DNA from: Sandaracinobacteroides sp039808025
Lineage (GTDB): Bacteria > Pseudomonadota > Alphaproteobacteria > Sphingomonadales > Sphingomonadaceae
Reading direction: 5' to 3'
NCBI GenBank assembly: GCA_039808025.1
Contig: JBDHSK010000011.1
Coordinates: 1-64,000, forward strand
DNA length: 64,000 nt
The position numbers and the translations under genes are program-made. Positions within the stretch are counted from its first letter, which is position 1. Each line of letters starts with the position of its first letter. Below, piece by piece: positions 32,037 through 41,543 of the stretch. The notes beneath the pieces are model-generated. The model saw only the letters and a list, made by a program, of their open reading frames with translations. It searched no databases and was not told where the DNA came from.

Positions 32037-33047
32037 ATGACTGCAACCGTTCATCCCATAAAGCCCGCAACGCCGGGTCTTGGCCCGCTCATGTCGCTGG
32101 TGGCACCCGGCATGATGGCCGTCAACCATGTGATCCTCGATCGCATGCAAAGCCCGGTGGCACTGATTCCCGAATTGGCCGGCCACCTGATCGCCGGTGG
32201 CGGCAAGCGCCTGCGGCCGATGCTGACTCTGGCGACAGCCGAGGCTGTCGGCTACGGCGGCACCCGCCACCATAAACTGGCGGCCGCTGTCGAATTCATT
32301 CATACCGCAACCCTGCTGCACGACGATGTCGTCGATGGTTCGGACCTGCGGCGCGGCCGCGCCACTGCCAACAATATCTGGGGCAACCAACCTTCGGTGC
32401 TGGTGGGCGATTTCCTGTTCGCCCGCTCGTTCGAGCTGATGGTGGAAGACGGCAGCATCAAGGTGCTGAAGATTCTTGCCAGTGCCTCGGCAGTAGTCGC
32501 CGTGGGCGAGGTGGCGCAGCTGACCGCCCAGCGGGTGGTCGAGACCAGCGAGGAACGCTATCTCGAGATCATTCAGGCGAAAACCGCCGCGTTGTTCGCC
32601 GCCGCCTGCGAAATTTCCGGCGTGGTGGCCGAACGTGGCGAGGAAGTGGAAGCGGCGTTGCAGGCCTATGGCCGTAATCTTGGCATTGCCTTCCAGCTGG
32701 TCGATGATGCCATCGATTATGTGTCGGATGCCCAGACCATGGGCAAGGAAAGCGGCGATGATTTCCGCGACGGCAAGGTGACGCTGCCGGTGATTCTGGC
32801 CCATGCCCGTGGTGACGACAAGGCGCGGACCTTCTGGCGGCGCGCCATGCTGGGCAAGGCCAATGGCGAGGCGGAACTGGCCGAGGCGCGCGAACGCCTT
32901 GCCGCCACCAGCGCCATCGACGACACCCTGGCCCGCGCCCGCCTCTATGGCAGCCGCGCCATCGATGCGCTGTCGCTGCTGCCGCCAACGGCGGCACGCG
33001 CGGCGCTGGTCGAGACGGTCGAATTTGCCATCCAGCGCGCTTACTGA
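32037..33047 (+). CDS. ispB: polyprenyl diphosphate synthase (octa/decaprenyl type)
   Basis: A 336-residue trans-prenyltransferase that makes the long isoprenoid side chain of ubiquinone. The two Mg-binding motifs are DDVVD (96-100; LLHDDVVDGSDLRRG) and DDAID (222-226; QLVDDAIDYV). GGGKRLRP binds the allylic or homoallylic diphosphate. Chain length cannot be read with certainty; sphingomonads usually use Q-10. The start ATG 32037 is chosen because the family N-terminus begins there; the open frame upstream is antisense to chorismate mutase. Its end overlaps the likely hrpB start. Confidence 0.95.
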   Translation: MTATVHPIKPATPGLGPLMSLVAPGMMAVNHVILDRMQSPVALIPELAGHLIAGGGKRLRPMLTLATAEAVGYGGTRHHKLAAAVEFIHTATLLHDDVVDGSDLRRGRATANNIWGNQPSVLVGDFLFARSFELMVEDGSIKVLKILASASAVVAVGEVAQLTAQRVVETSEERYLEIIQAKTAALFAAACEISGVVAERGEEVEAALQAYGRNLGIAFQLVDDAIDYVSDAQTMGKESGDDFRDGKVTLPVILAHARGDDKARTFWRRAMLGKANGEAELAEARERLAATSAIDDTLARARLYGSRAIDALSLLPPTAARAALVETVEFAIQRAY

Positions 33048-35493
33048 CGATCTCCCGGTGCGGGCGGTTCTGCCCGCGCTCGATGCCGCCCTTGCCAGTG
33101 GCGGCAACGCCGTGCTGGTGGCGCCACCGGGTGCCGGCAAGACCACGCTGGTAGCGCCGTCGCTATTGGCGGCGCCGTGGCTTTCAAACCGCAAGATCCT
33201 GCTGATGCTGCCAAGGCGGCTGGCCGCACGCGCTGCGGCCGAGCGGATCGCTGCGATTCTGGGTGAAGAGCCGGGGCGGCAGGTGGGCTATCGCACCCGG
33301 TTGGAATCACGGCCCGGAAGCCGGATCGAGTGCGTGACCGAAGGGCTGTTCGTGAACCGGCTGCTGGCTGACCCCGGCCTTGAAGACGTGGGGTTGCTGC
33401 TGTTCGACGAAGTGCACGAACGCAACCTCGAGGGCGATCTGGGGCTGGCGTTGGCGCTCGATACCCAGCAACTGCGGGATGATCTGCGCATCGTCGCCAT
33501 GTCGGCGACGCTAGATGGCGCGCGCTTTTCCCGGCTGATGGCCGATGCCCCGGTGCTCGAATCGGCAGGTCGTCAGTTCCCCGTTACTATTCAATATGCC
33601 GGCCGCAGCGACCAGCGCATCGAGGATCGCATGTCCTCGGCCATTCACGCAGCCCTCAGGCACGAGGGAAGCCTGCTGGCCTTCCTGCCCGGCGTTGCCG
33701 AGATCGTGCGCACCGCCGAACGCCTGCACCTTCCACCGGAGGTGGAACTTCATTGCCTGTATGGCACTGCCGACCCGGCAGCCCAGCGTGCCGTGCTGGC
33801 GCCATCGGCAGCCCGTCGGGTGGTGCTGGCCACTGCCATTGCCGAAACCTCGCTGACGGTGCCGGGGGTGCGCATCGTGCTTGACAGCGGGCTGGCGCGC
33901 CGTCCGCGCCACGATCGCGCCACTGGCCTTACCCGGCTGGTTACCGAACGGGTTTCGCAGGCGGCCGCCAGCCAGCGGGCCGGGCGCGCCGGGCGAGAGG
34001 GTCCGGGGCTGGTGATTCGCCTGTGGGAGGAGGGCGAGACCCGCGGCTTCATCCCCTTCGACCCGCCCGAGATCCTTGAGGCCGACCTGGCGCCCACCCT
34101 GCTGCGTCTGGCGGCCTGGGGGGTGACGAAACCTGACGCGCTGCACTGGCTTGACCCACCGCCGACTCCGGCGGTGGCGGTGGCGCGGGCGCGGCTGCTG
34201 GACCTGGGCGCAATTGATGATGCCGGTCGGGCCACTGCGCATGGGCGCCGGCTGGTGCGGCTGCCGCTGGCCCCGCACATCGCCCACATGCTGCTTCTGG
34301 CCGCCGCCCATGGGCAGGCGCTGGAAGCGGCCCTGCTGGCCGTTGCCAGCGAAGAGAGCGGCGCCGGTGGTTCATCGGTTGATATCGACGACCGTGTGCG
34401 TCGGCTAAGGGCGGGGCGCAGCCGCCACGTGGCGCTGGCCGAGCGTTGGGCAGCCATGGCCCGCAAAGTGCAGCCGCGCACGGAACATGTGCCGTTATCG
34501 CCGGGGCGCCTGCTGGCCGAAGCCTTCCCCGACAGGGTGGCGCGCCGTCGCCGCGCTCCGGGTGCTTCTGACCAGATGGTCGATTACCAGATGGCCAATG
34601 GCCGTGCGGTGCGGCTGGCCGCCCATGAGCCATTGGCGCGGTCTGACTGGCTGGTAGTGATCGATGCCAGCGGCGGCGGTCCCAGCGCCACGGTGCGGCT
34701 GGCCACCGCCCTTGCTGAAGCTGAGGTGGCTGATTGGGTGGCCCACCATGGCGAGGCGATTGAGGCGTTGCAGCCCGACCCGGCAAGCGGGCGGCTTGCG
34801 ATGGTGCGCACGACCCGGCTAGGGGCCATCGAGTTCAACCGTCAGCGGGTGGCCGCCAGCCCCGAACAAGTGACAGAGGCTCTGCTGGCCGAGGTGCGCA
34901 GTGCAGGACTGACGGCCCTTGCGTGGCCGGATGCCGAACGGACGATGCTGGCGCGGTTGCGCTTTGCCGCTGCCAATGGCCTTGCCGGCCTTCCTGATGT
35001 TTCCGATGCCGGGTTGCTGGCGCTGGCCGACATGTGGCTGGCGCCCCGTCTGGCAGGGGTGTTGCGGCTGGCCGATGTCGATCTGGCTGGCGCCCTGAAA
35101 GGGTTGCTCGACTGGCCGACGGCGCAGGCGCTTGATCGTTTTGCCCCGCCGCGTCTGGAAACGGCGGCCGCCACCAGCGCTGCGATCGACTACGCGGCCG
35201 AGGGCGGGCCTGCTGCGGCGATCAGGGTGCAGGCGCTGTTCGGACGGCGCGATCACCCGATGGTGGCTGATGGCCGTGTGCCATTGACTGTGGTGCTGCT
35301 GTCTCCGGCCGGGCGTGACGTGGCCCGCACCCGCGACTTGCCCGCGTTCTGGGCCAACGGCTGGCGCGATGTGCAGCGCGACATGAAAGGCCGCTACCCC
35401 AAACACCCGTGGCCCGACGATCCGGCCAGCGCCACACCCACCACCCGCACCAAGGCCCGCGATGCTGTCGGCAGCGCCGGCAACCGGAGCTGA
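33025..35493 (+). CDS. hrpB: ATP-dependent helicase HrpB
   Basis: An 822-residue DEAH-type helicase. Walker A APPGAGKT (33-40), DEVH (LLFDEVHERN), SAT (MSATLDG), GVAEI-type and QRAGRAGREG motifs are in order, with the HrpB-specific C-terminal domain. E. coli HrpB is of similar length; its exact role is unclear. No ATG exists near the family N-terminus. I place the start at TTG 33025 (giving MPSSALTDDLPVRAVLPALD), which overlaps the ispB end by 23 bases. GTG 33058 is the alternative and would shorten the N-terminus by 11 residues. Confidence 0.93.
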   Translation: MPSSALTDDLPVRAVLPALDAALASGGNAVLVAPPGAGKTTLVAPSLLAAPWLSNRKILLMLPRRLAARAAAERIAAILGEEPGRQVGYRTRLESRPGSRIECVTEGLFVNRLLADPGLEDVGLLLFDEVHERNLEGDLGLALALDTQQLRDDLRIVAMSATLDGARFSRLMADAPVLESAGRQFPVTIQYAGRSDQRIEDRMSSAIHAALRHEGSLLAFLPGVAEIVRTAERLHLPPEVELHCLYGTADPAAQRAVLAPSAARRVVLATAIAETSLTVPGVRIVLDSGLARRPRHDRATGLTRLVTERVSQAAASQRAGRAGREGPGLVIRLWEEGETRGFIPFDPPEILEADLAPTLLRLAAWGVTKPDALHWLDPPPTPAVAVARARLLDLGAIDDAGRATAHGRRLVRLPLAPHIAHMLLLAAAHGQALEAALLAVASEESGAGGSSVDIDDRVRRLRAGRSRHVALAERWAAMARKVQPRTEHVPLSPGRLLAEAFPDRVARRRRAPGASDQMVDYQMANGRAVRLAAHEPLARSDWLVVIDASGGGPSATVRLATALAEAEVADWVAHHGEAIEALQPDPASGRLAMVRTTRLGAIEFNRQRVAASPEQVTEALLAEVRSAGLTALAWPDAERTMLARLRFAAANGLAGLPDVSDAGLLALADMWLAPRLAGVLRLADVDLAGALKGLLDWPTAQALDRFAPPRLETAAATSAAIDYAAEGGPAAAIRVQALFGRRDHPMVADGRVPLTVVLLSPAGRDVARTRDLPAFWANGWRDVQRDMKGRYPKHPWPDDPASATPTTRTKARDAVGSAGNRS

Positions 35494-36423
35494 TCAGCCG
35501 TCGAAAAAGTCTTCGTCGATGCGGCGCACAAACAGCGTGTCCTTGATCTGGCAGCCGACATTGTGGCGGATCATCAGCCGTGCCAACGTATCGCCATCGA
35601 TCAGCACGATACGCTTGCTGAGGAAGCTCGCGGTTTCGCGGGCACTGCTGGTATAGGAAGAGGTGGTGACGAACAGGCCCTTGGCGGCCTTGTGGCGATC
35701 GAGGCTTCCGAAGAAATCACGAATGGCGCCTGACCCGACGCTGTTGCCAGCGGCATAGCGTTTGGCCTGCACATAGACCTGATCAAGCCCCAGCGCATCC
35801 TGATCGATGACACCGTCAACGCCATCGTCGCCACTCTTGCCGATGGCACGCCCGGCATCCGCTACCGAGCCGCCATAACCCATCGCCACCAGCAGCTGGA
35901 CCACGAGCTTCTCAAAGAAGGCGGGCGTTGCCGCACGTACCCGCACCAGAAGATCATCGGCAAGCGCCGCTTCGGTTTCAGCATGTGCCTCGTGCATCAA
36001 TTCTTCGGGAGAGCGTGTTTCTTGTGCTGGCAGTATGGCGTTTTCTGGAGGTTGGTGTGTGTCGCTGGCCCGTTCTTGCGATTCTGGGAATTCGTTGAAT
36101 TGCTTCAGGAATCGTAGATCAATTCGAGCAGGTTTTTCAGCCAGCACCTTACGTCCACGGTTAGTAATCCGGAACTTGCCGTGACTTGAATTCTCCGTCA
36201 GACCTGCCTTGCTTAGGTGGAATTTTGCCCAGTGGATGCGGTTCTCATATCGAGACTGTTTGCCGGACGGCAGGCGCAGACTACGGGCAGCGTCGCTAAG
36301 ATTAAGCTGATTAGCAATGGTAGTTATAGTGTCCCGAATCTGCATCTCACCCGTTGCCGCCAGCTTCAGCACCGGCAGCATCAGGCTCTGAAAATCGGGA
36401 ATTTCATCTGCCGCATCCGTCAT
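35494..36423 (-). CDS. Mrr-type restriction endonuclease
   Basis: A 309-residue protein of the Mrr family (type IV modification-dependent nucleases). The N-terminal half is a winged-helix-like DNA-binding region (MLPVLKLAATGEMQIRDTIT, then KFHLSKAGLTEN, RITNRGRKVL). The C-terminal half is a PD-(D/E)XK nuclease: FFEKLVVQLLVAMGYGG, then GKSGDDGVDGVIDQD and VYVQAKRYA, where the Asp and QAK form the catalytic triad. The start is ATG 36423 (MTDAADEIPDFQSL). It diverges from gabD. The gene stands alone with no methylase, as expected for Mrr. Confidence 0.9.
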   Translation of the reverse strand: MTDAADEIPDFQSLMLPVLKLAATGEMQIRDTITTIANQLNLSDAARSLRLPSGKQSRYENRIHWAKFHLSKAGLTENSSHGKFRITNRGRKVLAEKPARIDLRFLKQFNEFPESQERASDTHQPPENAILPAQETRSPEELMHEAHAETEAALADDLLVRVRAATPAFFEKLVVQLLVAMGYGGSVADAGRAIGKSGDDGVDGVIDQDALGLDQVYVQAKRYAAGNSVGSGAIRDFFGSLDRHKAAKGLFVTTSSYTSSARETASFLSKRIVLIDGDTLARLMIRHNVGCQIKDTLFVRRIDEDFFDG

Positions 36424-36527
36424 CGCGCCATCTTTGCCGCCGGGCTGGGCGCGGTCAACGGCAAAAGCCATTTGCACCCGCGCGGTTCCCGCCCCACATA
36501 GGGGGCCAGCACCGTGAAAGGAACGCC

Positions 36528-37985
36528 ATGCTCACCCGCCTTGCCGATCAATCGCTGTTGCGCCACCAGTGCTATGTGAACGGAAAGTGGGTGGGCGAGC
36601 CGGAGATCGCCGTTCTCGACCCGGCCAGTGCCGAGCCGGTGGGCCATGTTCCCGCGATCGATGCCCGGGGTGTGCAGCAGGCCATTGCCGCCGCCGAGGC
36701 GGCGCTTCCGGCGTGGCGGGCGAAAACCGCAGCCGAGCGCGCCCGCATTTTGCGGCGCTGGTTCGACCTGATGACCAGGCATCAGGACGACCTCGCCCTT
36801 ATTCTTACCACCGAACAGGGCAAGCCGCTGGCCGAGGCGCGCGGGGAAATCGCCTATGCGGCATCGTTCATCGAATGGTTCGCCGAGGAAGCCAAGCGGG
36901 TCTATGGCGAAGTGATCCCCAGCCACCGTGCCGACAGCCGCATCGTGGTGATCCGCCAGCCGGTGGGGGTGGTGGCTGCCATTACACCCTGGAACTTCCC
37001 GTCGGCGATGATCACCCGCAAGGCAGCACCCGCCCTTGCCGCCGGTTGCACCATGGTGGTGAAGCCCGCCACCCAGACGCCGCTTTCGGCACTGGCGCTT
37101 GCCGAACTGGCGGAGCGCGCCGGTATTCCGGCCGGAGTGTTCAACGTGGTGACCGGCAAGGCCTCGGTGATCGGCGCCGAGCTGACGGCAAGCCCCATCG
37201 TGCGCAAGCTGAGTTTCACAGGCTCGACCGCCGTTGGCAAGCAACTGATGGCGCAATCGGCCCCCACCATGAAGAAGCTGTCGATGGAGCTGGGCGGCAA
37301 TGCCCCGTTCCTGGTATTTGCCGATGCCGATCTCGATGCCGCAGTCGATGGAGCGATGGCGTCGAAATACCGCAATTCCGGGCAGACCTGCGTATGCGCC
37401 AACCGCCTGTTCGTGGCGGCCGAAATCGCCCCCGAGTTCGAGCGAAGGCTGGCAGCGGCCGTTGCCACCCTGAAGGTGGGGGCAGGGGTGAACCCCGGCG
37501 TGCAGCAGGGGCCGCTGATCGATACCGATGCCGTGTGCAAGGTGGAAGAGCATGTACAGGACGCGCTGGCCAGGGGCGGGCGGCTGGTGACGGGCGGCCA
37601 GCGTCACGAGCTGGGAGGCACCTTCTTCCAGCCCACCATCATCAGCGGCTGCACGCCCGACATGCAGCTGGCGCGCGAGGAAACCTTTGGCCCGCTGGCG
37701 CCGATTTTCGTGTTCAAGACAGAGGCCGAGGCAATTGCCCTCGCCAATGCCAGCGAGGTAGGGCTGGCGGCCTATATGTATACCCGCGATCTGGCGCGCG
37801 CCTGGCGGGTGGCCGAGGCGCTGGAAGTGGGCATGGTGGGGATCAATTCCGGCATCCTTTCCACCGAGGTGGCGCCGTTTGGCGGCATCAAGGAATCGGG
37901 GCTGGGGCGGGAAGGCTCGCGCCATGGCATCGAGGAATATGTCGAGATGAAATATCTGCTGATGTCGGGAATCGGCCCGGCCTGA
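36528..37985 (+). CDS. gabD: NAD(P)-dependent succinate-semialdehyde dehydrogenase-like enzyme
   Basis: A 485-residue aldehyde dehydrogenase of the SSADH (GabD) branch. Seen: the nucleotide-binding region VAAITPWNFPSAMITRKAAP, KPATQTPLSALALAEL, the general base in MELGGNAP, and the catalytic Cys in NSGQTCVCAN with the redox Cys two residues on, as in GabD. The start ATG 36528 follows AAAGGA. It oxidises succinate semialdehyde or a similar short semialdehyde. Neighbours are an SDR, a CoA-transferase and a methylmalonate-semialdehyde dehydrogenase on the same strand, suggesting a short-chain acid catabolic cluster. Exact substrate is inference. Confidence 0.9.
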   Translation: MLTRLADQSLLRHQCYVNGKWVGEPEIAVLDPASAEPVGHVPAIDARGVQQAIAAAEAALPAWRAKTAAERARILRRWFDLMTRHQDDLALILTTEQGKPLAEARGEIAYAASFIEWFAEEAKRVYGEVIPSHRADSRIVVIRQPVGVVAAITPWNFPSAMITRKAAPALAAGCTMVVKPATQTPLSALALAELAERAGIPAGVFNVVTGKASVIGAELTASPIVRKLSFTGSTAVGKQLMAQSAPTMKKLSMELGGNAPFLVFADADLDAAVDGAMASKYRNSGQTCVCANRLFVAAEIAPEFERRLAAAVATLKVGAGVNPGVQQGPLIDTDAVCKVEEHVQDALARGGRLVTGGQRHELGGTFFQPTIISGCTPDMQLAREETFGPLAPIFVFKTEAEAIALANASEVGLAAYMYTRDLARAWRVAEALEVGMVGINSGILSTEVAPFGGIKESGLGREGSRHGIEEYVEMKYLLMSGIGPA

Positions 37986-38021
37986 GCAGCGCACAATCAA
38001 CTTACCGATCACGGAGAGAGC

Positions 38022-38678
38022 ATGACGAAACGGGTGGCAGTGACCGGGGCAGCGGGTGCTCTGGGCAGCAAGGTATGCACGGTGCTGGCGGAACAGGGCT
38101 GGCAGGTGATCGGCATCGATGTCGCCCATGCGCCGGGGCTGGCCTTTGCCGGGCTTGATCTGACGGACGAAACTGCCGTGGGCCGGGTGGCGGCGGAAAT
38201 CGCTGCCGGCGGGCCGTTGCAGGGGCTGGTGAATATCGCCGGAGGCTTCCGCTGGGAAAAGCTGGCCGATGGCGCGGTTGCCACCTTTGATCAGCTGTTC
38301 CGGCTGAACGTGAAAACGGCGCTGGTGACCTCGAAGGCGCTGCTGCCGCTGTTGCGTGACGGCAAGGGGGCCATTGTGAATATCGGTGCCGCCGGCGGGC
38401 TTAAGGGTGGGCTGGGAACGGGTGCCTATGCGGCATCGAAGGCGGGGGTGCACCGGCTGACCGAGGCACTGGCTGAGGAACTGAAAGACGAGGGCGTGCG
38501 GGTGAATGCGGTGCTTCCCAGCATCATCGACACTGCCGCCAATCGCGCCGACATGCCCGAGGCCGATTTTTCCCGCTGGGTGGCCCCCGCCGAACTTGCA
38601 GCGGTGATCGCCTTCCTGCTGTCGCCAGCGGCATCGGCCGTGACCGGGGCCTTGCTTCCGGTGACCGGGCGTGTCTGA
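38022..38678 (+). CDS. short-chain dehydrogenase/reductase
   Basis: A 218-residue SDR-family NAD(P)-dependent oxidoreductase. The Rossmann motif (VAVTGAAGALGSKV, the TGxxxGxG type), the NIAG motif (VNIAGGFRWE) and the active-site YxxxK (GAYAASKAGVHRL) are present. The chain is at the short end for classical SDRs. A GAGAGAG purine tract precedes ATG 38022. It starts 36 bases after the GabD-like gene and its stop overlaps the CaiB start by 8 bases, so the three are one transcription unit. Substrate unknown; context suggests a hydroxyacyl or keto acid. Confidence 0.9.
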   Translation: MTKRVAVTGAAGALGSKVCTVLAEQGWQVIGIDVAHAPGLAFAGLDLTDETAVGRVAAEIAAGGPLQGLVNIAGGFRWEKLADGAVATFDQLFRLNVKTALVTSKALLPLLRDGKGAIVNIGAAGGLKGGLGTGAYAASKAGVHRLTEALAEELKDEGVRVNAVLPSIIDTAANRADMPEADFSRWVAPAELAAVIAFLLSPAASAVTGALLPVTGRV

Positions 38679-39879
38679 GGCCGGGCCGTGGCGCGGCCCG
38701 CTGGACGGGGTGCGCGTGCTCGATTTCACGCGGGTGCTGGCGGGGCCGGCTGCTGCTCTGGCTCTTGCCGATCTCGGGGCCGAGGTCATCAAGGTCGAGC
38801 CTCCCGGCGGTGGCGACGAAACCCGCAGCTTTCCGCCGCTGCGCGATGGGGAAAGCCACTATTTCCTGGGGGTGAACCGCGGCAAGAAAAGCATCGTCAT
38901 CGATCTGAAGTCGCCCGATGGCGTTGCCCTGGCACATGGTCTTGCCGATCGCAGCGACATCGTCATCGAGAATTATCGCCCCGGGGTGATGGAGCGTCTG
39001 GGCCTTGGCTATGAGACATTGGCGGCCAGCAACCCCGGGCTGATCTATTGTGCGATTTCGGGCTATGGCATGACCGGCCCTCTGCGCGACCGACCGTCGT
39101 TCGATATCGTGTTGCAGGCTATGTCGGGGGCGCTGTCGGTGAACGGAGAGCCGGGGCAGCTTCCCACCAAGATGGGGATTCCGCTGGGGGATCTGGTGGG
39201 CGGCATTAACGGGCCGATCGCCATTCTGGCGGCGCTCCATGAGCGCCACCGCACCGGGCGCGGCCAGCTGATCGACATCAGCCTGATGGACGGGCTGGTC
39301 GGCTTGCTGGGCTATTATGCGCAGCTGGCGTTTTTCACCGGCCAGTCACCGCAGCCGCTGGGCTCACAGCACCCCAATCTGGTGCCCTATGGCATTTTTC
39401 CGGCCCGCGACGGATCGATCGTGGTGGCCTGCCTGACCAATGGCTTCTGGGCGAAGATCTGCGCCGCCCTTGCCATGCCCGAAGCTGCAACCGACCCGCG
39501 CTTTGATACCATTGAGAAACGCCGCGACCATCGCGCCGAAGTCAATGCCCTGCTCAGTAACTTCACCAGCCGGCACGATGTTGCCGAACTTGTCGCCCTG
39601 TTCACCCGACATGAGGTGCCGCATGCCCCAATCCTGTCGGTGATCGAGGCGCTGACGCAGCCTCAGACCGTGGCGCGGGGCATGGTGGTTGAGGTGGAGC
39701 ATAGCCGGCTGGGCGCCATTCCCATCGTCAATCGGCCGTTTCGCTTTGGCGGAGCCGAACAGTCGCCACCGTCTGCCCCGCCCACGCTTGGTGAGCATAC
39801 CGACGAGGTGCTGGCCGCAGTGCTGGGGCTGTCGGCCGAACAGATCGCCCGCCTGCGTACCGACGCCGTGGTGGCCTGA
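38671..39879 (+). CDS. CaiB/BaiF-type CoA-transferase (class III)
   Basis: A 402-residue class III CoA-transferase that moves CoA between acyl-CoA and a carboxylic acid. The N-terminal CoA-binding signature reads LDFTRVLAGPAAALALADLG, then EVIKVEPP; the catalytic Asp is in IPLGDLVGG; GRGQLIDISLMD and the C-terminal small domain follow. The GTG start overlaps the SDR stop by 8 bases. The adjacent GabD-like and MmsA-like dehydrogenases suggest it activates or transfers CoA to a short dicarboxylic or hydroxy acid, perhaps using succinyl-CoA. That is inference. Confidence 0.92.
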   Translation: MSEAGPWRGPLDGVRVLDFTRVLAGPAAALALADLGAEVIKVEPPGGGDETRSFPPLRDGESHYFLGVNRGKKSIVIDLKSPDGVALAHGLADRSDIVIENYRPGVMERLGLGYETLAASNPGLIYCAISGYGMTGPLRDRPSFDIVLQAMSGALSVNGEPGQLPTKMGIPLGDLVGGINGPIAILAALHERHRTGRGQLIDISLMDGLVGLLGYYAQLAFFTGQSPQPLGSQHPNLVPYGIFPARDGSIVVACLTNGFWAKICAALAMPEAATDPRFDTIEKRRDHRAEVNALLSNFTSRHDVAELVALFTRHEVPHAPILSVIEALTQPQTVARGMVVEVEHSRLGAIPIVNRPFRFGGAEQSPPSAPPTLGEHTDEVLAAVLGLSAEQIARLRTDAVVA

Positions 39880-39968
39880 GGGCGGCAAACCCGCGGCTTT
39901 GCCGGTTGTGAAACGGCGGTCTATGGTTGGTGCCGGGCAGGCACCACGAGGGTAGAGAGGAGCAGACC

Positions 39969-41468
39969 ATGCGCGAGATCAGCCACTGGATTGGCGGAGA
40001 ATCGGTATCGGGCGGGACGGGGCGTTTTTCAGACGTGTTCGACCCGGCAACCGGCACGGTACAGGCGCGGGTGGAGCTGGCCGATGTGGCGCTGGTGCAG
40101 CGCGCCGTGGCGGTGGCGCGTGCCGCCCAGCCGCAATGGGCCGCGATGAACCCGCAGCGGCGAGCCCGGGTGCTGTTCCGCTATCGCGAGCTGATCGAAC
40201 AGAATACCGAGGAACTGGCGCGGCTCCTGTCATCGGAACATGGCAAGGTGGTGGCTGATGCCCGTGGCGATGTGCAGCGCGGGCTCGAGGTGGTGGAATT
40301 TGCCTGCGGCATTCCCCACCTGCTGAAGGGAGACTATACCCAAGGGGCGGGGCCGGGGATCGATGTCTATTCGTTCCGGCAGCCGCTGGGGGTGGTGGCC
40401 GGAATCACGCCGTTCAACTTCCCGGCGATGATCCCGCTGTGGATGGCGTCGGTGGCGATTGCCTGCGGCAACGCCTTCATCCTCAAGCCCTCGGAGCGCG
40501 ACCCGTCGGTGCCGGTGCGGCTGGCGGAGCTGGCGCTGGAGGCAGGGCTTCCCGAAGGCATCTTCAACGTCGTGAACGGCGACGCGCAGGCAGTGGATGC
40601 CATCCTTGACGACCCTGACATCAAGGCGGTGAGCTTCGTCGGTTCGTCGGATATTGCCCAGTATGTCTATGGGCGAGGCGCCATGAGCGGCAAGCGCATG
40701 CAGTGCATGGGCGGCGCCAAGAACCATGGCATCGTGTTGCCCGATGCCGATTTCGATCAGGTCGTTGCCGATATCGTCGGCGCAGCCTTCGGCTCGGCGG
40801 GGGAACGCTGCATGGCGCTTCCGGTGGTGGTGCCGGTGGGCGAGGCCACTGCCAATGAACTGCGCCACCGGCTGCTGCAGGCGATTCCCGGCTTGCGGGT
40901 AGGGGTGCCGACCGACGCAGACGCCCATTACGGGCCGGTGGTGACTGCGGCCCATCGTTCCCGGATTGAACATTATATCGATATGGCGGCCAGTGAAGGG
41001 GCGGAAATCGTGGTCGATGGCCGCGGCTTTTCCCTGCAGGGCCATGAGGGCGGGTTTTTCATGGGGCCAACATTCATCGACCATGTGACTCCGGCGATGA
41101 AAAGCTATCAGGAAGAGATTTTCGGACCGGTTCTGCAGATGCTGCGCGCCCACAGCTTCGAGGAGGCCGTCAGCTACCCGACCCGCCACCCCTATGGCAA
41201 CGGAGTCGCCATCTTTACCCGCAACGGTGATTTCGCGCGGCGCATGGCCGCCGAGGTAGAGGTGGGAATGGTGGGCATCAACGTGCCGATCCCGGTGCCG
41301 GTTGCCTACCACAGTTTTGGCGGGTGGAAACGTTCGGGCTTCGGTGACCTCGATCAATACGGGCTGGATTCGGTGCGCTTTTATACCCGCACCAAAAAGG
41401 TCACCCAGCGCTGGCCTGCCGGAGGCAACATCGAAGACCAGAGCTTCGTGATTCCCACCATGGGGTAG
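39969..41468 (+). CDS. mmsA: CoA-acylating methylmalonate-semialdehyde dehydrogenase
   Basis: A 499-residue aldehyde dehydrogenase of the MmsA branch, which converts methylmalonate or malonate semialdehyde to propionyl- or acetyl-CoA in valine, inositol and beta-alanine breakdown. Features: IGGESVSGGTGRFSDVFDP at the N-terminus, VAGITPFNFPAMIPLWM, ILKPSERDPSVPVRL, a GGAKNHGIV region in place of the ELGG-Glu (as in MmsA), and the catalytic Cys in SAGERCMAL. GAGAGGAG precedes ATG 39969. It follows the CaiB gene by 89 bases and probably belongs to the same catabolic cluster. Confidence 0.95.
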   Translation: MREISHWIGGESVSGGTGRFSDVFDPATGTVQARVELADVALVQRAVAVARAAQPQWAAMNPQRRARVLFRYRELIEQNTEELARLLSSEHGKVVADARGDVQRGLEVVEFACGIPHLLKGDYTQGAGPGIDVYSFRQPLGVVAGITPFNFPAMIPLWMASVAIACGNAFILKPSERDPSVPVRLAELALEAGLPEGIFNVVNGDAQAVDAILDDPDIKAVSFVGSSDIAQYVYGRGAMSGKRMQCMGGAKNHGIVLPDADFDQVVADIVGAAFGSAGERCMALPVVVPVGEATANELRHRLLQAIPGLRVGVPTDADAHYGPVVTAAHRSRIEHYIDMAASEGAEIVVDGRGFSLQGHEGGFFMGPTFIDHVTPAMKSYQEEIFGPVLQMLRAHSFEEAVSYPTRHPYGNGVAIFTRNGDFARRMAAEVEVGMVGINVPIPVPVAYHSFGGWKRSGFGDLDQYGLDSVRFYTRTKKVTQRWPAGGNIEDQSFVIPTMG

Positions 41469-41543
41469 CCGGGGTCCGGCAGCGACTTGTTGCAAATTCT
41501 GCCAGTGGTGCCCTGACGGGGAAATACCGCAGTGAGCACGGCT

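Noticed and set aside
36420..38792. 790-codon open frame antisense to gabD and the SDR gene
   Set aside because: Shadow frame with no motifs and no start context.
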